This document shows positions 1 to 6,920 of a stretch of 7,682 nucleotides of DNA, piece by piece. The stretch is from positions 1-7,682 of the forward strand of contig JAQWBC010000037.1 of assembly GCA_028707415.1 (NCBI GenBank), in the 5' to 3' direction. Under the pieces are notes generated by a model that was not told the DNA's origin, made no database searches, and worked only from the letters and a program-made list of their open reading frames with translations. The stretch's first letter is position 1, and the number at the start of each line of letters is the position of its first letter. Source of the stretch: Candidatus Izemoplasmatales bacterium (lineage in GTDB: Bacteria; Bacillota_I; Bacilli_A; Izemoplasmatales; Hujiaoplasmataceae). The position numbers and the translations under genes are program-made.

Positions 1-710
1 ATTAGTTTGCCAAAAGCAATGCGTTTGGCAGCGAGTTTGAGATTAATTCCTTGATCAATGATGCAGGGACTCTTACCGCCAAGTTCCAGACAAACGGGGG
101 TGATGTTTGGCGCTGCTTTCTCTAAAACAATTTTGCCAACAGAAGTACTTCCGGTAAAAAAGATAAAATCGAAGCGTTGTTCCAAAAGAGCAGCATTTTC
201 GTTTCGTCCGCCAAGAACGACAGCGATATATTCCAAAGCGAAGCATTCTTCGATTATTTTGGCAATTATCGATGATGTTGCTTGAGCATATGAAGCTGGT
301 TTTATGATTGCGGTGTTTCCGGCGGCGATTGCTCCTACTAACGGGGTAATTGCCAATTGAAATGGATAGTTCCAAGGTGACATGATTAAAGTCACGCCAA
401 AGGGTTCAGGAATTGAATAACTTACCGCCGAAAATAGTGAAAGTGGTGTTCCAACCCGCTTTGGATGCGCCCAATGGCGAAGTTTTTTAATGAAAATTCG
501 GATTTCCGTTAAAACAATTCCGATTTCACTCATATAACTTTCACAAGGGGATTTTCCAAGATCAGCGTTTAGTGCTGTTTCAATCTCTGTCTCATATTTA
601 ATTACGGCTTTTTGAAGCGTTTTTAATGCAATTAAACGGTATTTAAGGCCACGGGTCGTTCCGGTATTGAAAAATTCACGTTGTTTTTGAACAAGGTTAT
701 TTATTTCCAT
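1..710 (-). CDS. Aldehyde dehydrogenase, class 3-like (partial, N-terminal 236 residues)
   Basis: NAD(P)-dependent oxidation of an aldehyde, probably aliphatic or aromatic, to the acid. The reading frame is open from ATG (710-708) to the left edge, so the C-terminal half is missing. Visible motifs are SPWNYPF (111-117) with the oxyanion Asn114, KPA with cofactor Lys137, the nucleotide-fold loop FTGSTSVGK (185-193), and LELGGKSP (208-215) with the general base Glu209. Asn114 and Glu209 fall at the same numbers as in mammalian ALDH3A1. The catalytic Cys expected near residue 243 therefore lies about 7 residues past the edge and cannot be checked. The short N-terminus, without the ~50 extra residues of classic ALDHs, also fits class 3. 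GGAGG (complement of 716-720) sits 5 nt before the ATG. The gene is transcribed divergently from the acetyltransferase. Substrate is not predictable, and no partner gene is visible. Confidence 0.93.
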   Translation of the reverse strand, partial: MEINNLVQKQREFFNTGTTRGLKYRLIALKTLQKAVIKYETEIETALNADLGKSPCESYMSEIGIVLTEIRIFIKKLRHWAHPKRVGTPLSLFSAVSYSIPEPFGVTLIMSPWNYPFQLAITPLVGAIAAGNTAIIKPASYAQATSSIIAKIIEECFALEYIAVVLGGRNENAALLEQRFDFIFFTGSTSVGKIVLEKAAPNITPVCLELGGKSPCIIDQGINLKLAAKRIAFGKL

Positions 711-737
711 ATGTTCCTCCGTTCCGCAATAGCGGTT

Positions 738-763
738 TTCGTTCATATCACGAAGTTATTATA
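738..763 (-). promoter_or_regulatory. Putative aldehyde dehydrogenase promoter -10 box with overlapping dyad
   Basis: Read on the minus strand, a perfect TATAAT lies at 763-758, about 48 nt before the start codon. No good -35 is present; the best hexamer at 17-bp spacing is GCGAAA (3 of 6 matches). Directly downstream, around the expected transcription start, is the inverted repeat TTCGT-N7-ACGAA (738-754), a possible repressor operator. A second TATAAT lies at 794-789, also without a clear -35. A small CCGC-TATT-GCGG hairpin (724-735) precedes the ribosome site. The promoter role is inferred from sequence only. Confidence 0.4.
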
Positions 764-912
764 TCATGTTATGTTTTTGTTTTCGCGCATTATATCGATG
801 TTTTAGGTGCCAAAATTAGTTGTCACACGAGTTTGCATAATCATGCTAACCGATAAGTAATACAAGAAGAGTAAAACACAAGGCATTAAAATATGAATTA
901 ACCCAAAAAAAG

Positions 913-942
913 TCGACGATTTCCCCAATTATCAAGTATAAT
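913..942 (+). promoter_or_regulatory. Putative promoter of the GNAT acetyltransferase gene
   Basis: TCGACG (913-918, 4 of 6 matches to TTGACA) and a perfect TATAAT (937-942) are separated by 18 bp. A start near 949 would give a leader of about 45 nt before the ATG at 995. This is the best-matched sigma-A-type promoter in the window. Confidence 0.5.
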
Positions 943-994
943 AAAATCGGAATATCATGGGAAAACAATACGTGTATGACGAGAGGTGTTACCA

Positions 995-1504
995 ATGTTT
1001 GACAAAGCAGTGACAATTAAAGAAACTACTGAAGCTGATTTAGAAAACACAAAGAACCTTTGGAATAACGGCGCGGTGATGAAATATGTTGGTTTTCCTA
1101 AAGGCTTAGGGGCGACCACGGAAAAGATGAACAAGTGGTGGATATGGGTCATGCAAAAGCCAAAAAGATGCCACTATTCTATCTACGCAGAAGGCATCGG
1201 TTATTGTGGCGAAACCTTTTATAATGTCGATGAAGAACATCATTTAGCCATCATGGATATCAAGTTACTGCCAATCGCTCAAGGAAAAGGAATAGCGACA
1301 AAAGCTTTATCATTTGCGCTTAATAAAGCGTTTCAAGAAGGGTTAGCAAAGTCTGCTTGCGTCGATCCCCATCCAGACAATCTGGCGGCATGGGCTTTAT
1401 ATAAAAAAATCGGGTTCAAAGTTAAACCCAGGCCCTTATTCCTTAAAGCAAGTCCTACCTATTTGGAAATCACTCAAGAAGAATGGTCACAAAAGAACAT
1501 CTGA
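995..1504 (+). CDS. GNAT family N-acetyltransferase
   Basis: A 169-residue single-domain acetyltransferase that moves an acetyl group from acetyl-CoA to an amine; it is probably cytoplasmic. The acetyl-CoA pyrophosphate-binding loop (Q/R-x-x-G-x-G/A) is AQGKGIA, with Q96, G97, G99 and A101, following the beta-strand IMDIKLLPI. The C-terminal NLAAWALYKKIGF (129-141) is the usual motif B, and Tyr136 sits where the general acid is found in many members. The length is normal. I chose ATG 995 over an in-frame GTG at 986, because the SD GAGAGG (981-986) is 8 nt before the ATG and overlaps the GTG. The gene stands alone: divergent from the aldehyde dehydrogenase, followed by about 200 AT-rich bases. 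The family assignment is firm; the substrate (small molecule, antibiotic or protein N-terminus) cannot be inferred. The stop is TGA. Confidence 0.92.
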   Translation: MFDKAVTIKETTEADLENTKNLWNNGAVMKYVGFPKGLGATTEKMNKWWIWVMQKPKRCHYSIYAEGIGYCGETFYNVDEEHHLAIMDIKLLPIAQGKGIATKALSFALNKAFQEGLAKSACVDPHPDNLAAWALYKKIGFKVKPRPLFLKASPTYLEITQEEWSQKNI

Positions 1505-1586
1505 TTTTTGGATAAATCAAATATTTTATATAAGAAAAAAAATAGGATAAAAAATTAAAAAATATTTTAAAATAAACAAGTGATGA

Positions 1587-1592
1587 TATAAT
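1587..1592 (+). promoter_or_regulatory. Putative -10 box for the DUF2207-lemA unit
   Basis: A perfect TATAAT follows a very A/T-rich stretch (1530-1586) that could act as an UP-like element. No convincing -35 is present (ATTTTA at 17-bp spacing). It implies a leader of about 110 nt before the ATG at 1712. That leader holds two CACTGG copies 12 bp apart (1615-1620, 1627-1632), a short ACAC-N6-GTGT dyad (1601-1614) and a small CGAA/TTCG hairpin (1663-1673). Confidence 0.4.
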
Positions 1593-1675
1593 TAATTGGT
1601 ACACAAAATAGTGTCACTGGAGTTCGCACTGGGTAATTTTTCAAACATTAATTACTTTCAATCGAATTTTTCGTT

Positions 1676-1714
1676 AAGGGGGAATATCACAGCACATTTG
1701 TGATAAAGTATATG
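1676..1714 (+). promoter_or_regulatory. Split ribosome binding site: SD - hairpin - ATG
   Basis: The SD-like AAGGGGG (1676-1682) lies 29 nt before the ATG (1712), too far for normal initiation. Between them is a perfect inverted repeat: TATCACA (1685-1691), a 7-nt loop (1692-1698) and TGTGATA (1699-1705). If the stem forms, only 8 nt (1683-1684 plus 1706-1711) separate SD from ATG, which is ideal spacing. No ATG, GTG or TTG lies 4-12 nt after the SD. The in-frame GTG at 1700 is inside the 3' arm of the stem. Phage T4 has genes where an RNA fold shortens SD spacing in this way. Confidence 0.55.
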
Positions 1715-3685
1715 AAAAACGTTAGAGTGATTTTAAATATTATCGTTTTTATTATCTTCGGCTTTTTTTATCTGGGCGGTTCATTAGAATCATGTAGTTC
1801 CGAATCCTTCTTCGCTTCAGTCGCCATCGAGAGATATGATGCCGATATCACCATCGATGAATCTGGCGATATGACCGTTATTGAAACTTGGGACATGAAT
1901 TATTATGAAGAAATGAGTGTTCGCTTCCGTGATGTTGAGTTTAAAAAATATGGCGATGGTTATACACTTTCTATGAAGCCTCAAAACATAGCATCATTTG
2001 ATGAAACCGTCGCTAATATACAAGTTTTCAAGAACGGTCAAGATATTACATCCAACATTACTGTCGGATATTCGTTTGAAAATGATTTGGATGAATATGG
2101 AAATTATATAACGTGTGACCCCATTAGCGATACTTGTGAATCGATGTTCGCAGATGTTACACTTGCCGGTGGATTGGATGGCCAAGTCACTTTTGTTTAT
2201 ACGTACAAGATTATCGGCGCAATCACCGAATACTCAGATATTTCCGAACTAAACTGGCGTCTCTTTGAATATATGGAAGGAACCATAAAAAATTCTACCG
2301 TCACAGTAAATTTGCCCGTTAATTCTCATCCCGTGGATGATGTTCTAGCCTGGGGGCATGGGTTATCGAAAGGGACAATTTCCATCCCAACTAATGACAA
2401 AATCGTTATGAATATGGAAGATATCACCACCGATGAGTTTATCGAATTTCGGATTCTCGCTCCCACTGATTTATTTCCAAACGTTGATGTTCGTAATATC
2501 TTTATCGATGATGAGATGAACAAGGATAACCTCGTGGCATACGAAGCTGAACTCGCGGCCGAAACAAACTTAAGAATTACGATTGCAGAAATAATCTTCT
2601 ATGCTTCAATCGGTATGACGGCTCTCATGGTAATCATTACATTATTTGTTTATAAAAAATATGACAAAGAATACTTAGCGACATTTACCGGTGATTATTA
2701 TCGTGAACTTCCTTCAGATAGCACTCCTGCCGAAATGAGTTACCTATACTATATGAAGAAAACCAATGATGAGGATTTAACGGCTACTTTACTTGATCTA
2801 ATCCGTAAGAAATATATTACTATTGACTATTCCGGTCAGGATTTGACTTCGGACGCTGCCGATTTTCAACTTCAGCTGAATCAAGAAGCTGATCTATCGA
2901 AGCTTTTAGACCATGAAAAACACGTTATTACTTGGTTCTTTAATAGTATTGGCGGAGATGGAAAAGTATCGACTAAACAGATTGAAGCGTGGGGCAAAAA
3001 GGATTATGCGGCTGCGACTATATTTGAACAAAACGCCAAAAAGTTCGTGCGTTTAGTAAGAAGTGCGGGAGAAAAGCATAATTATTTTGAAAACGCGTTT
3101 GCATCAGGCGTCAAAAAAGCATATCTCTTTGCGTTCATCCCCGGAGCGATGATTATTTCTGCACTTATTACTCAAGGTTTATATATCCTCAACAACACAC
3201 TGGCGATAATTATCTCGGCAGCCGTATTGATTAGTTACCTAATTTATGTTTCGACAATCAAAAGAAGGACTGTTGCCGGTAACGAAGAATTTGTTAAATG
3301 GAAGGCTTTCCGTAATTTCTTGGAAAACTTTGGTAATATGAAAGATTACCCAATTCCCGGTGTGGCTGTTTGGGAACATTATCTGGTGTATGCCACTTCA
3401 CTCAAATGCGCCAGTAAAGTTATGAGTCAGTTGAAAATACGGCTTCCCGAAACCGATCTTGATGATAACGATGCGACATTTATGCGATCAGGATATCGCG
3501 GTCGCGGATTCTATTATGGTTATGCTTTTGGTTATTTTAGTCGGTCTATATCCATTGCCAGAACCAATGCGCGGCAAACAATCGTAGCATACAACCAATC
3601 CCGAGCCGGAGGCTTTGGTAAGGGTGGAGGCTTCGGTGGCGGTAGTTCATTTGGTGGCGGCGGTGGCGGCGGCAGAAGCCGTTAA
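1712..3685 (+). CDS. DUF2207 domain-containing membrane protein
   Basis: A 657-residue integral membrane protein of unknown biochemical role, in a family often encoded beside LemA. Order of parts: an N-terminal hydrophobic segment (about 6-22, signal or anchor); an extracytoplasmic beta-rich DUF2207 domain (about 35-285) opening with the typical YDADITIDESGDMTVIETW; a TM helix (291-314); a cytoplasmic region with the family signature DLTATLLDLIRKKYITI (from 355); a helical hairpin (about 470-516); a cytoplasmic tail with YLVYATSLKCASKV (from 557); and a glycine-rich end (633-657). C135 and C142 are close enough to pair outside the cell. C28 follows a poor lipobox (LESC), so lipidation is doubtful. 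The start is ATG 1712; a GTG at 1700 is possible but has no SD at normal spacing. lemA follows after 38 nt. An envelope or surface-assembly role is an inference from the LemA pairing. Confidence 0.88.
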   Translation: MKNVRVILNIIVFIIFGFFYLGGSLESCSSESFFASVAIERYDADITIDESGDMTVIETWDMNYYEEMSVRFRDVEFKKYGDGYTLSMKPQNIASFDETVANIQVFKNGQDITSNITVGYSFENDLDEYGNYITCDPISDTCESMFADVTLAGGLDGQVTFVYTYKIIGAITEYSDISELNWRLFEYMEGTIKNSTVTVNLPVNSHPVDDVLAWGHGLSKGTISIPTNDKIVMNMEDITTDEFIEFRILAPTDLFPNVDVRNIFIDDEMNKDNLVAYEAELAAETNLRITIAEIIFYASIGMTALMVIITLFVYKKYDKEYLATFTGDYYRELPSDSTPAEMSYLYYMKKTNDEDLTATLLDLIRKKYITIDYSGQDLTSDAADFQLQLNQEADLSKLLDHEKHVITWFFNSIGGDGKVSTKQIEAWGKKDYAAATIFEQNAKKFVRLVRSAGEKHNYFENAFASGVKKAYLFAFIPGAMIISALITQGLYILNNTLAIIISAAVLISYLIYVSTIKRRTVAGNEEFVKWKAFRNFLENFGNMKDYPIPGVAVWEHYLVYATSLKCASKVMSQLKIRLPETDLDDNDATFMRSGYRGRGFYYGYAFGYFSRSISIARTNARQTIVAYNQSRAGGFGKGGGFGGGSSFGGGGGGGRSR

Positions 3686-3723
3686 TAAAAATAGAGAAGA
3701 AAGAAGAGAGGAGAAACAAAATT

Positions 3724-4308
3724 ATGTTTTTATCACTTACAGGAGACATCATTGGTATCATTATTGCAGTAGTCGTTGTACTACTTATCATCTTCATCAT
3801 CAGTGTCTATAACAAGCTCGTTGTCTTACGAAATAAGGTCCGAAACGGTTGGAGTCAAATAGATGTGCAGTTAAAGCGTCGATTCGATATGATTCCTAAC
3901 CTTGTGGAAACTGTCAAAGGTTATGCATCTCATGAAAAAGATATATTTACCGAGTTTGGTAAAGCACGGGGATTATATGCGCAAGCTCAAAAGACAGGCG
4001 ATGTCGGCCAAATGGCAGAAGCCGAAAAAGGGTTATCGGGAACATTATCGCGACTTTTAATGGTTCAAGAACAATATCCAGAATTAAAAGCTAATGAAAA
4101 CTTTAAAGAGTTGATGGCACAATTAAAAGATACCGAGGACAAGATTTCCTTCAACCGTCAGTTTTATAACGACACGGTTCTTAACTTTAACAATAAAATT
4201 GAAATCTTCCCATCGAATATTGTGGCACGTATGTTCAAATTCGAAGCCGCTAAGTTTTTTGAAGTCTCTGAAGAGGCGGAAAGACAAGCAGTTAAAGTTA
4301 AATTTTAA
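3724..4308 (+). CDS. lemA: LemA family protein
   Basis: A 194-residue membrane-anchored helical protein. A single TM helix (about 9-28) is followed by the hallmark YNKLVVLRNKVRNGWSQID and then LKRRFDMIPNLVETVKGYA (about 50-68), and by a long helical bundle domain with the FNRQFYND segment that is also conserved. The length is the usual one. LemA proteins are small scaffold-like membrane proteins whose molecular role is unsettled; they are commonly encoded next to DUF2207 or TPM-domain proteins ending in glycine-rich tails, as here. The SD AGGAG (3709-3713) is 10 nt before the ATG. The gene lies 38 nt after the DUF2207 gene with no terminator between, so the two are probably cotranscribed. A strong hairpin terminator follows. 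Confidence 0.96.
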   Translation: MFLSLTGDIIGIIIAVVVVLLIIFIISVYNKLVVLRNKVRNGWSQIDVQLKRRFDMIPNLVETVKGYASHEKDIFTEFGKARGLYAQAQKTGDVGQMAEAEKGLSGTLSRLLMVQEQYPELKANENFKELMAQLKDTEDKISFNRQFYNDTVLNFNNKIEIFPSNIVARMFKFEAAKFFEVSEEAERQAVKVKF

Positions 4309-4334
4309 ATAAAAATCATATTAGTATCTAGTTA

Positions 4335-4376
4335 AAAAGCGGTTGGATGACACATGTTGTGTTTTCAACCGCTTTT
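4335..4376 (+). terminator. Intrinsic terminator after lemA
   Basis: An 11-bp perfect stem, AAAAGCGGTTG (4335-4345) with CAACCGCTTTT (4366-4376). It continues inward through G-U and A-U pairs and one bulge into ACACA/TGTGT (4350-4354, 4358-4362) with a 3-nt loop, so it is a nearly continuous long hairpin. The U tract is part of the stem. On the minus strand the stem ends in five Ts, so it could act in both directions, although no minus-strand gene lies upstream of it here. Confidence 0.85.
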
Positions 4377-4468
4377 AATGTAAAGATTATTCTTTCTAAG
4401 ATGACTTTTTTGAATATGTAATCGTTTTGAAATCCAATAACAGACTGGTGAAGATCCCATAAATAGTG

Positions 4469-4474
4469 TATAAT
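4469..4474 (+). promoter_or_regulatory. Putative -10 box for the exonuclease III gene
   Basis: A perfect TATAAT lies about 35 nt before the GTG start and downstream of the lemA terminator. The best -35 at 17-bp spacing is TGGTGA (3 of 6). Independent transcription is expected, because the terminator separates this gene from lemA. Confidence 0.4.
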
Positions 4475-4509
4475 TATTAACGAAAAAGATCTTATATGGA
4501 GCTGATGAA

Positions 4510-5253
4510 GTGAGAATAATATCATGGAATACCAATGGATTACGTGCTTGTATTAATAAAGGATTTTTTGATTTTTTTACTTCAGTAGACGCCGATATTT
4601 TCTGCATTCAGGAAACAAAAATGCAGCCGGAGCAACTTGATGTCGAATTTCCTGGATATCATATTCATTTCAATAGTGCCCAAAAAAAAGGATACTCGGG
4701 AACGGCGGTCATTTATCGAGAGAAGCCAATAAGAATTATCGACGGTATTGATGGTATGTATAATGACGAAGGTCGCGCCATCACCTGTGAATATTCCAAT
4801 TTTTATCTGGTAACCGTCTATTCGCCAAACTCCCAAGAGGCTTTGGCAAGACTTCCATATCGGATGGAGTACGAAGATAAACTACGGGGTTATCTAGTGA
4901 AATTAAACCAAATAAAGCCGGTTATCCTTTGTGGTGATCTAAATGTTGCTCATCAAGAAATAGATATCAAAAATCCCAAGACTAATCATTTGAATGCCGG
5001 ATTTTCTGATGAAGAGAGAGCTAAATTCACAGCCCTTCTGTCGCAAGGATTTACCGATGTATTTCGGTATTTCTATCCCGAAATAAGCAAATATTCGTGG
5101 TGGTCATATATGTTTCACGCCCGGGAAAATAATGCGGGATGGCGAATCGATTATTTTGTTATTTCGGATATTCTTAAAGAGAAGATAAAAAACACGGATA
5201 TTATGACTAATATCTATGGGTCTGATCATTGTCCCATTATTTTAGATATGTAA
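4510..5253 (+). CDS. exoA: Exodeoxyribonuclease III / AP endonuclease
   Basis: A 247-residue DNA repair enzyme of the ExoIII/APE1 family. It cleaves the backbone 5' to abasic sites and trims blocked 3' ends in base excision repair, in the cytoplasm with Mg2+. The family motifs are complete: WNTNGLRA (6-13, Asn7), QETK (34-37, metal ligand Glu35), GYSGTA, the YSPN loop, GDLNVAH (142-148, Asp143 and Asn145), NAGFSDEER, YSWWSY, RIDYF, and SDHCP (238-242) with the catalytic Asp239-His240 pair. The length matches the Bacillus ExoA type with no truncation. The start is GTG: GGAG (4498-4501) is 8 nt upstream, and MRIISWNTNG is the family's usual N-terminus. No clear terminator follows within the 170-nt gap, so some readthrough into the DUF5058 operon is possible. 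Confidence 0.97.
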   Translation: MRIISWNTNGLRACINKGFFDFFTSVDADIFCIQETKMQPEQLDVEFPGYHIHFNSAQKKGYSGTAVIYREKPIRIIDGIDGMYNDEGRAITCEYSNFYLVTVYSPNSQEALARLPYRMEYEDKLRGYLVKLNQIKPVILCGDLNVAHQEIDIKNPKTNHLNAGFSDEERAKFTALLSQGFTDVFRYFYPEISKYSWWSYMFHARENNAGWRIDYFVISDILKEKIKNTDIMTNIYGSDHCPIILDM

Positions 5254-5349
5254 TGATTGATAAGTGCCTTTTTGTGCAAGGATTATCCCGAAGTGTCTTA
5301 CTAGCATATTTCTTATTAATTATCCATAAATATTGCATTTTTTCGGATG

Positions 5350-5378
5350 TTTAGTTGCTATTTGAAATTAGATATTAT
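5350..5378 (+). promoter_or_regulatory. Weak candidate promoter of the DUF5058 operon
   Basis: TTTAGT (5350-5355) and TATTAT (5373-5378) are 17 bp apart, about 45 nt before the ATG at 5424. Both match consensus poorly. The rest of 5254-5423 is AT-rich. It has a 9-bp palindrome GGATTATCC (5280-5288) but no convincing terminator for exoA. Confidence 0.25.
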
Positions 5379-5423
5379 AGAATTAACCAAACATATAAGT
5401 CACAGAAAAATGAGGAGAACAAG

Positions 5424-6242
5424 ATGCTTTTAATTACTCGATTTGCCGCCACAACGGTTGGCGAAGTAAAAGAATCATGGTGGATGTATGCTCTGGCAAT
5501 ATTTGTCGCGTTATTTATTCTTGCTGGATCGATATATTTTATGTATTCAGCTTATCGACAAAGCAAGAAACTTAATATGTCAAAGGATCAGGTTCGGAAA
5601 GCTGTTGTCAGTTCGATAAGTTTTTCCGTTCTTCCTTCAATTGGCATCTTCATTGGTGTTATTACCATGTCTGGCTTACTAGGTATCCCTTTGCCATGGA
5701 TTAGATTATCGGTCGTCGGAGCGCTTCATTATGAATTAATGGCGGCATCTGTCGCGTCGACAGGAATAACGTTAGCGACGATGACAATTGAAAATTTTGT
5801 GACGATTGCTTTTGTCATGACAATTTCAATCATGTGGGGCGGTTTGTTTGCGCTGTTCTTCTTTAAAAAATACCAAATCAAAGTAATCAATAAAGCTACA
5901 TCTACCGATGGAAAAGGTTTTGGTAAAATTTTGTTTGATGCTTTTTTTATCGGTATGATTTGTGCTTACATTGGTGATGCGGTTGCCAAAATTATCAAAT
6001 ATGAAGTCCGTGTCATTGAAGATGGAGCTTATGTGTTAGATCTTGAAGGTAATTACGTAACGGAAAATAAAGCAACTTTTGTTCCCATCATTGTGATGAT
6101 TTCGGCAATGGGTGCGATGGCTTTCTTTGATTGGTTGGTCCGCAAGAAAAATATTAAATGGCTTGAGAATTTCTCTTTAGCTTTATCAATGATTTTCGGA
6201 ATGGCTGTTGCGGTATTCCTAGGAATGGGAGGTATCTACTAA
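5424..6242 (+). CDS. DUF5058 family integral membrane protein
   Basis: A 272-residue polytopic membrane protein, assigned to DUF5058 from its overall pattern and the motif IPLPWIRLSVVGALHYELMAA region (88-108, quoted in part from memory of the family). Likely TM helices are at about 20-43, 62-86, 128-152, 168-191, 219-241 and 251-271, with a hydrophilic loop at 192-218 before the last two. A charged stretch (45-60) links helices 1 and 2. The start is ATG 5424, with GAGGAG (5412-5417) 6 nt upstream; a longer form from TTG 5355 lacks an SD. The stop overlaps the next ATG by one base (TAATG), so translation is probably coupled. No function is established that I know of. Shared operon structure suggests one subunit of a two-protein transporter with the next gene; this is an inference. 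No ATP-binding or redox motifs are seen. Confidence 0.82.
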   Translation: MLLITRFAATTVGEVKESWWMYALAIFVALFILAGSIYFMYSAYRQSKKLNMSKDQVRKAVVSSISFSVLPSIGIFIGVITMSGLLGIPLPWIRLSVVGALHYELMAASVASTGITLATMTIENFVTIAFVMTISIMWGGLFALFFFKKYQIKVINKATSTDGKGFGKILFDAFFIGMICAYIGDAVAKIIKYEVRVIEDGAYVLDLEGNYVTENKATFVPIIVMISAMGAMAFFDWLVRKKNIKWLENFSLALSMIFGMAVAVFLGMGGIY

Positions 6243-6907
6243 TGAAAGCTCCTAAAACCTACAATGATATTTTACATCGAAATGGACGGATCTTTTTAGC
6301 ATTAGGTCTATCAGTAATGTTATTGGTTCCTTTTACGATTTGGGCTATCACCGGTCAAATGCCAGACAGTGCCAAATTGTTGGAAGGATTTATTGCGCTT
6401 TCGATTCTGCAACTACCCGGTGGAATTGTCGAAGTTGCCACATATGGCCCAATGCTAGGAACTAGTGCTACATATTTGGCTTTTGTTACCGGCAATTTAT
6501 CTAACTTAAAAATACCTTGTGCGATGAATGCTCGGCAATTGTGCAATACCGAAATTGGCACTCCGGAAAACGAGGTTGTATCCACCCTTGCTGTTTCTGC
6601 CTCAACAATCACGACCGTTCTGATTATGGGTTTTGGTGTTGTCATGTTGATCCCACTATCACCTTTACTGAATGCTCCTGTTTTACAACCAGCATTTAAT
6701 TGGGTTGTATCAGCGCTTTTTGGGGCTTTAGGATATAAATATTTTCGAGGCAATCTAAAATTGGTCATTGCTCCACTGGCTGTCATGGTTATTATTGGGC
6801 TTCTTGCTCCCGGATTTGTTGTCTCGACATTATCGATTGCCATCATCATTGGTGCTGTTGTTTCAGTAATTGCCGCCAAAATTATGTTCGATAAAAAATG
6901 GTTATAA
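6242..6907 (+). CDS. Polytopic membrane protein of unknown function, DUF5058 partner
   Basis: A 221-residue, very hydrophobic protein with about six membrane segments (roughly 18-37, 46-66, 70-85, 113-138, 150-168, 173-218 as two). The most distinctive part is the polar-rich centre: LPGGIVEVATYGP (58-70), with a charged Glu64 inside a hydrophobic run, then GTSATYLAFVTGNLSNLKIP (73-92) and the soluble loop CAMNARQLCNTEIGTPENE (93-111). Gly/Thr/Asn-rich broken helices like these are common in substrate paths of transporters, but I do not recognise a named family. The start is ATG 6242, overlapping the DUF5058 stop, with GGGAGG (6227-6232) 9 nt upstream inside the preceding gene. The stop overlaps the SD of the M20 gene. 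Tight coupling on both sides implies a joint function with DUF5058 and the peptidase. It could be a transporter subunit, a channel or a chaperone of DUF5058. Confidence 0.8.
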   Translation: MKAPKTYNDILHRNGRIFLALGLSVMLLVPFTIWAITGQMPDSAKLLEGFIALSILQLPGGIVEVATYGPMLGTSATYLAFVTGNLSNLKIPCAMNARQLCNTEIGTPENEVVSTLAVSASTITTVLIMGFGVVMLIPLSPLLNAPVLQPAFNWVVSALFGALGYKYFRGNLKLVIAPLAVMVIIGLLAPGFVVSTLSIAIIIGAVVSVIAAKIMFDKKWL

Positions 6908-6920
6908 GGAGGCAAATTTG

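Noticed and set aside
73..375. 100-residue minus-strand reading frame
   Set aside because: It is the wrong frame inside the aldehyde dehydrogenase gene. The real frame carries SPWNYPF and LELGGKSP and runs from 710 to the edge.
1502..1519. Terminator after the acetyltransferase gene (TGATTT/AAATCA stem)
   Set aside because: It has only six A/T-rich pairs and no clean T tract, so it is too weak to call.
1685..1705. CRP-like operator reading of TATCACA-N7-TGTGATA
   Set aside because: CRP half-sites have the order TGTGA...TCACA; here the order is reversed. The location between SD and ATG fits an RNA hairpin better.
3615..3812. 65-residue plus-strand frame across the DUF2207-lemA junction
   Set aside because: It is an alternate frame of the glycine-rich tail and the start of lemA, with no ribosome site.
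5285..5348. Terminator after exoA from ATCCCGAA pairing with TTCGGAT
   Set aside because: The arms are about 50 nt apart, one base is bulged, and no U tract follows the 3' arm.
5355..5423. Upstream TTG extension of the DUF5058 protein
   Set aside because: It has no SD, and it adds a polar segment rich in Lys, Asn and Gln. ATG 5424 has GAGGAG at 6-nt spacing.
6355..6915. 186-residue minus-strand reading frame opposite the DUF5058 partner gene
   Set aside because: It is fully antisense to a well-supported coupled gene, and its composition (Thr/Pro/Ser/Met-rich) is that of a mirrored hydrophobic gene.
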